Source of the DNA: Patescibacteria group bacterium
GTDB taxonomy: Bacteria > Patescibacteriota > Patescibacteriia > UM-FILTER-42-10
Length of the DNA stretch: 32,087 nucleotides
Direction: 5' to 3'
NCBI GenBank assembly: GCA_018825385.1
Contig: JAHJEX010000002.1
Coordinates: forward strand, 1-32,087
The translations under genes were made by a program, and so were the position numbers. Every line of letters starts with the position of its first letter. Positions within the stretch are counted from its first letter, which is position 1. The notes below the pieces were generated by a model. That model made no database searches, had not been told where the DNA came from, and saw nothing but the letters and a program-made list of their open reading frames with translations. Of this stretch, positions 30,812 through 32,087 are shown one piece after another.

Positions 30812-30860
30812 AACCATTGCGAGGAATCCTGCTTAGGCAGGATGACGAAGCAATCCCGTT
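30812..30860 (+). repeat. ATTGC-family hairpin repeat, copy C, in the miaA leader
   Basis: AACCATTGCGAG, inner hairpin ATCCTGC/GCAGGAT (30825-30842), GAAGCAATCCCGTT. Same orientation as copy A. It ends 12 bases before the miaA start codon, so it forms the 5' leader of miaA. Confidence 0.85.
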
Positions 30861-30872
30861 CAAAATAATTAT

Positions 30873-31748
30873 ATGCAAAAAATAGTTGTAATTTTAGGTC
30901 CAACTGCTGCCGGTAAAACCAGCATGTCCTTAACATTGGCTAAAAAGTTTAATGGCTATATTATCTCTGCTGATTCTAGGCAGATATATAGAGGTATGGA
31001 TATTGGGACTGATAAGTTAACAAGGAATAAATGGCAAGGAATAAAGCATAGAATGATTGACATTGTTAACCCTGATGATGATTATAGTTTAGCCCAATAT
31101 CAAAAAACTGTATTTGCCATTATTAACGACCAAAAGAAGTTACTCCCATTTTTAGTTGGTGGAACCGGCCTCTACATTCAGTCAATAGTTGATAATTTAG
31201 ATATTCCTAAAGGAGGACCTGATAAAGTTCTGAGAAAAGAACTTAATGAGAAAACAGTGCAAGAGCTTTTCAGAATGCTTATTAAGATTGATCCAAAAAC
31301 GGCACAAGTGATTGATGAGAACAACAAAAGAAGGCTAATCAGAGCAATTGAAGTGTGCAAAACATCTGGATTCAAATATTCGGATCGGACAAAAAAGAAT
31401 AAGCCGGTTGTAAATGCATTACAAATTGGTGTAAAAATATCACGTGAAGAAATGTATAAAAAAATAAATAAGCGGGTTGATGAAATGATGGAAGAGGGTT
31501 TACTTGATGAAGCTAAAAAACTTGGTGAGAAATATGATTGGGATATTCCTTCAATGTCTGCAATCGGATATAAACAATTAGGACTATATTTCAAAAAAGA
31601 ACTTTCCCTTGATGAAGCTGTGGAATTAATTAAAAATGATTCTAGGCATTACGCTAAAAGGCAAATGACCTGGTTTAAGCGCGATAGCAGAATTAATTGG
31701 GTTAGCTCTGCTAATGAAGCTGAAAAGCTGATTGAAAGATTTTTGTAA
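30873..31748 (+). CDS. miaA: tRNA dimethylallyltransferase MiaA
   Basis: Transfers a dimethylallyl group to A37 of tRNAs reading codons that start with U, the step before MiaB. 291 aa, normal length. P-loop GPTAAGKTS (9-17), ISADSRQIYRGMDIGTDK (dimethylallyl diphosphate and tRNA contacts), VGGTGLYIQSIVD, NNKRRLIRAIEV, and the C-terminal DSRHYAKRQMTWFKRD are all present. The gene is intact, but its upstream region has been replaced or rearranged by repeat copy C and a second copy of its first 17 codons. No clear Shine-Dalgarno is visible before the ATG, and I cannot identify its promoter. Confidence 0.96.
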   Translation: MQKIVVILGPTAAGKTSMSLTLAKKFNGYIISADSRQIYRGMDIGTDKLTRNKWQGIKHRMIDIVNPDDDYSLAQYQKTVFAIINDQKKLLPFLVGGTGLYIQSIVDNLDIPKGGPDKVLRKELNEKTVQELFRMLIKIDPKTAQVIDENNKRRLIRAIEVCKTSGFKYSDRTKKNKPVVNALQIGVKISREEMYKKINKRVDEMMEEGLLDEAKKLGEKYDWDIPSMSAIGYKQLGLYFKKELSLDEAVELIKNDSRHYAKRQMTWFKRDSRINWVSSANEAEKLIERFL

Positions 31749-32087
31749 TTAGATTTTGAAAAGATTAAAGAGAACAGAAATCAAAACAATAGGTCCATGC
31801 TCGGTTATAGAGTCCGTCCTCAGTTTGTTTCAGATATTCCTGTATATTTGCTAGTATTAGGAGGGTAAAGTATACTAATCTCATCTGAAGTTCGCATAAT
31901 ATGCAAATTTTGGCAATATCAATGCAATTACTTCGGATAGAAACGAGTTGTGCGGAAATCGCTTCGCTCGTCCGCACAATGTGCTGCGCCTACCGCCGCT
32001 GTTGTCCTCGTCGCTCCGCGACATCGCACAACAGCGCCTATGCTCAATGTCGGTCTGACGACTCCGTCGCCATCCCACCACCGCGCA
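31749..32087. other. 339-base non-coding end with serial G+C-rich hairpins
   Basis: No convincing gene. The first half is A+T-rich. From about 31944 the composition turns G+C-rich and folds repeatedly: TTGTGCGGA/TCCGCACAA (31948-31956, 31971-31979); CGCTGTTGT/ACAACAGCG (31997-32005, 32028-32036) enclosing GTCGC/GCGAC (32010-32022); and GACG/CGTC near 32058-32069. It runs off the window end. It could be a structured RNA or a block of hairpin repeats. Confidence 0.6.
31848..31876 (+). promoter_or_regulatory. Candidate promoter facing the terminal hairpin region
   Basis: TTGCTA (31848-31853), a 17-base spacer, TATACT (31871-31876). It points toward the structured stretch at 31944 onward. Tentative. 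Confidence 0.4.

Noticed and set aside
30336-30860. CRISPR array or insertion sequence
   Set aside because: Three hairpin copies in mixed orientation with unequal spacing; no spacers, no cas genes, no transposase.
31859-31866. AGGAGGG as a ribosome binding site
   Set aside because: No start codon follows at a suitable distance and no gene is open downstream; it sits in a promoter spacer.
1-32087. UGA recoded as glycine, as in Gracilibacteria and SR1
   Set aside because: All genes are full length in the standard code with conserved motifs; no in-frame TGA is needed. Only the lack of TGA stops remains of interest.
31944-32087. tRNA or rRNA gene at the window end
   Set aside because: I could find no cloverleaf with a T-loop GTTCRA and no recognisable rRNA core sequence.

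Overview
The window looks like chromosome from a bacterium of the Candidate Phyla Radiation (Patescibacteria, Parcubacteria-like). This is inferred from low G+C, compact housekeeping genes, several small membrane proteins of no known family, Asn/Thr-rich PsbP-like surface proteins, a short HrcA (233 aa) and many short hairpin repeats between genes. I recognise 31 protein genes. The first (cysS) is cut by the window edge. None of the 31 ends in TGA (20 TAA, 11 TAG), although all read through normally in the standard code. I see no rRNA, tRNA, CRISPR array or transposase.

Layout. 1-1218 (+): 3' end of cysS overlapping a PAP2 phosphatase. 1264-1833 (-): a five-helix membrane protein. 2073-9205 (-): a heat-shock cluster, hrcA-grpE-hsp20-dnaK, then a 204-aa unknown, a DUF3467 protein, a 393-aa membrane protein and dnaJ, all behind a CIRCE operator and a promoter whose -35 box lies in a dispersed repeat. 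9553-11589 (-): a G+C-richer secreted M23 peptidase with a C-terminal type IX sorting domain, probably foreign. 11665-13762 (-): two paralogous membrane-anchored PsbP-like proteins, each with its own promoter and the same leader ending in a terminator-like hairpin. 14066-14368 (+): a small unknown. 14431-16493 (-): an AbrB-type regulator with a two-gene ABC exporter. 16601-20504 (-): an envelope operon (unknown membrane protein, RodA, PlsC, glycosyltransferase). 20621-25785 (+): a small membrane protein, dnaE and a single-pass membrane protein. 25794-28328 (+): a T-box leader followed by a NUDIX hydrolase and thrS. 28353-31748: miaB (+), a foreign-looking membrane gene (-), a GIY-YIG nuclease cassette (+) and miaA (+). 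31749-32087: no gene; the last 140 bases form a G+C-rich series of hairpins.

How the parts connect. The heat-shock genes form one HrcA/CIRCE regulon. rodA, plsC and the glycosyltransferase supply cell-wall and membrane functions. miaA and miaB perform successive steps of the same tRNA A37 modification. Threonyl-tRNA shortage is predicted to switch on NUDIX-thrS through the T-box.

The most unusual area is 30336-30860. A one-domain GIY-YIG nuclease gene is tightly bracketed by inverted copies of a hairpin repeat. Next to it is an 88% identical copy of the first 51 bases of miaA, then a third repeat copy in the miaA 5' leader. The repeat arms and inner stems covary between copies. Inverted pairs of a second hairpin family with the same architecture, but no gene inside, occur at 1983-2050 and 9330-9421. 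I propose, as inference only, a mobile or homing-like hairpin-repeat/GIY-YIG system.
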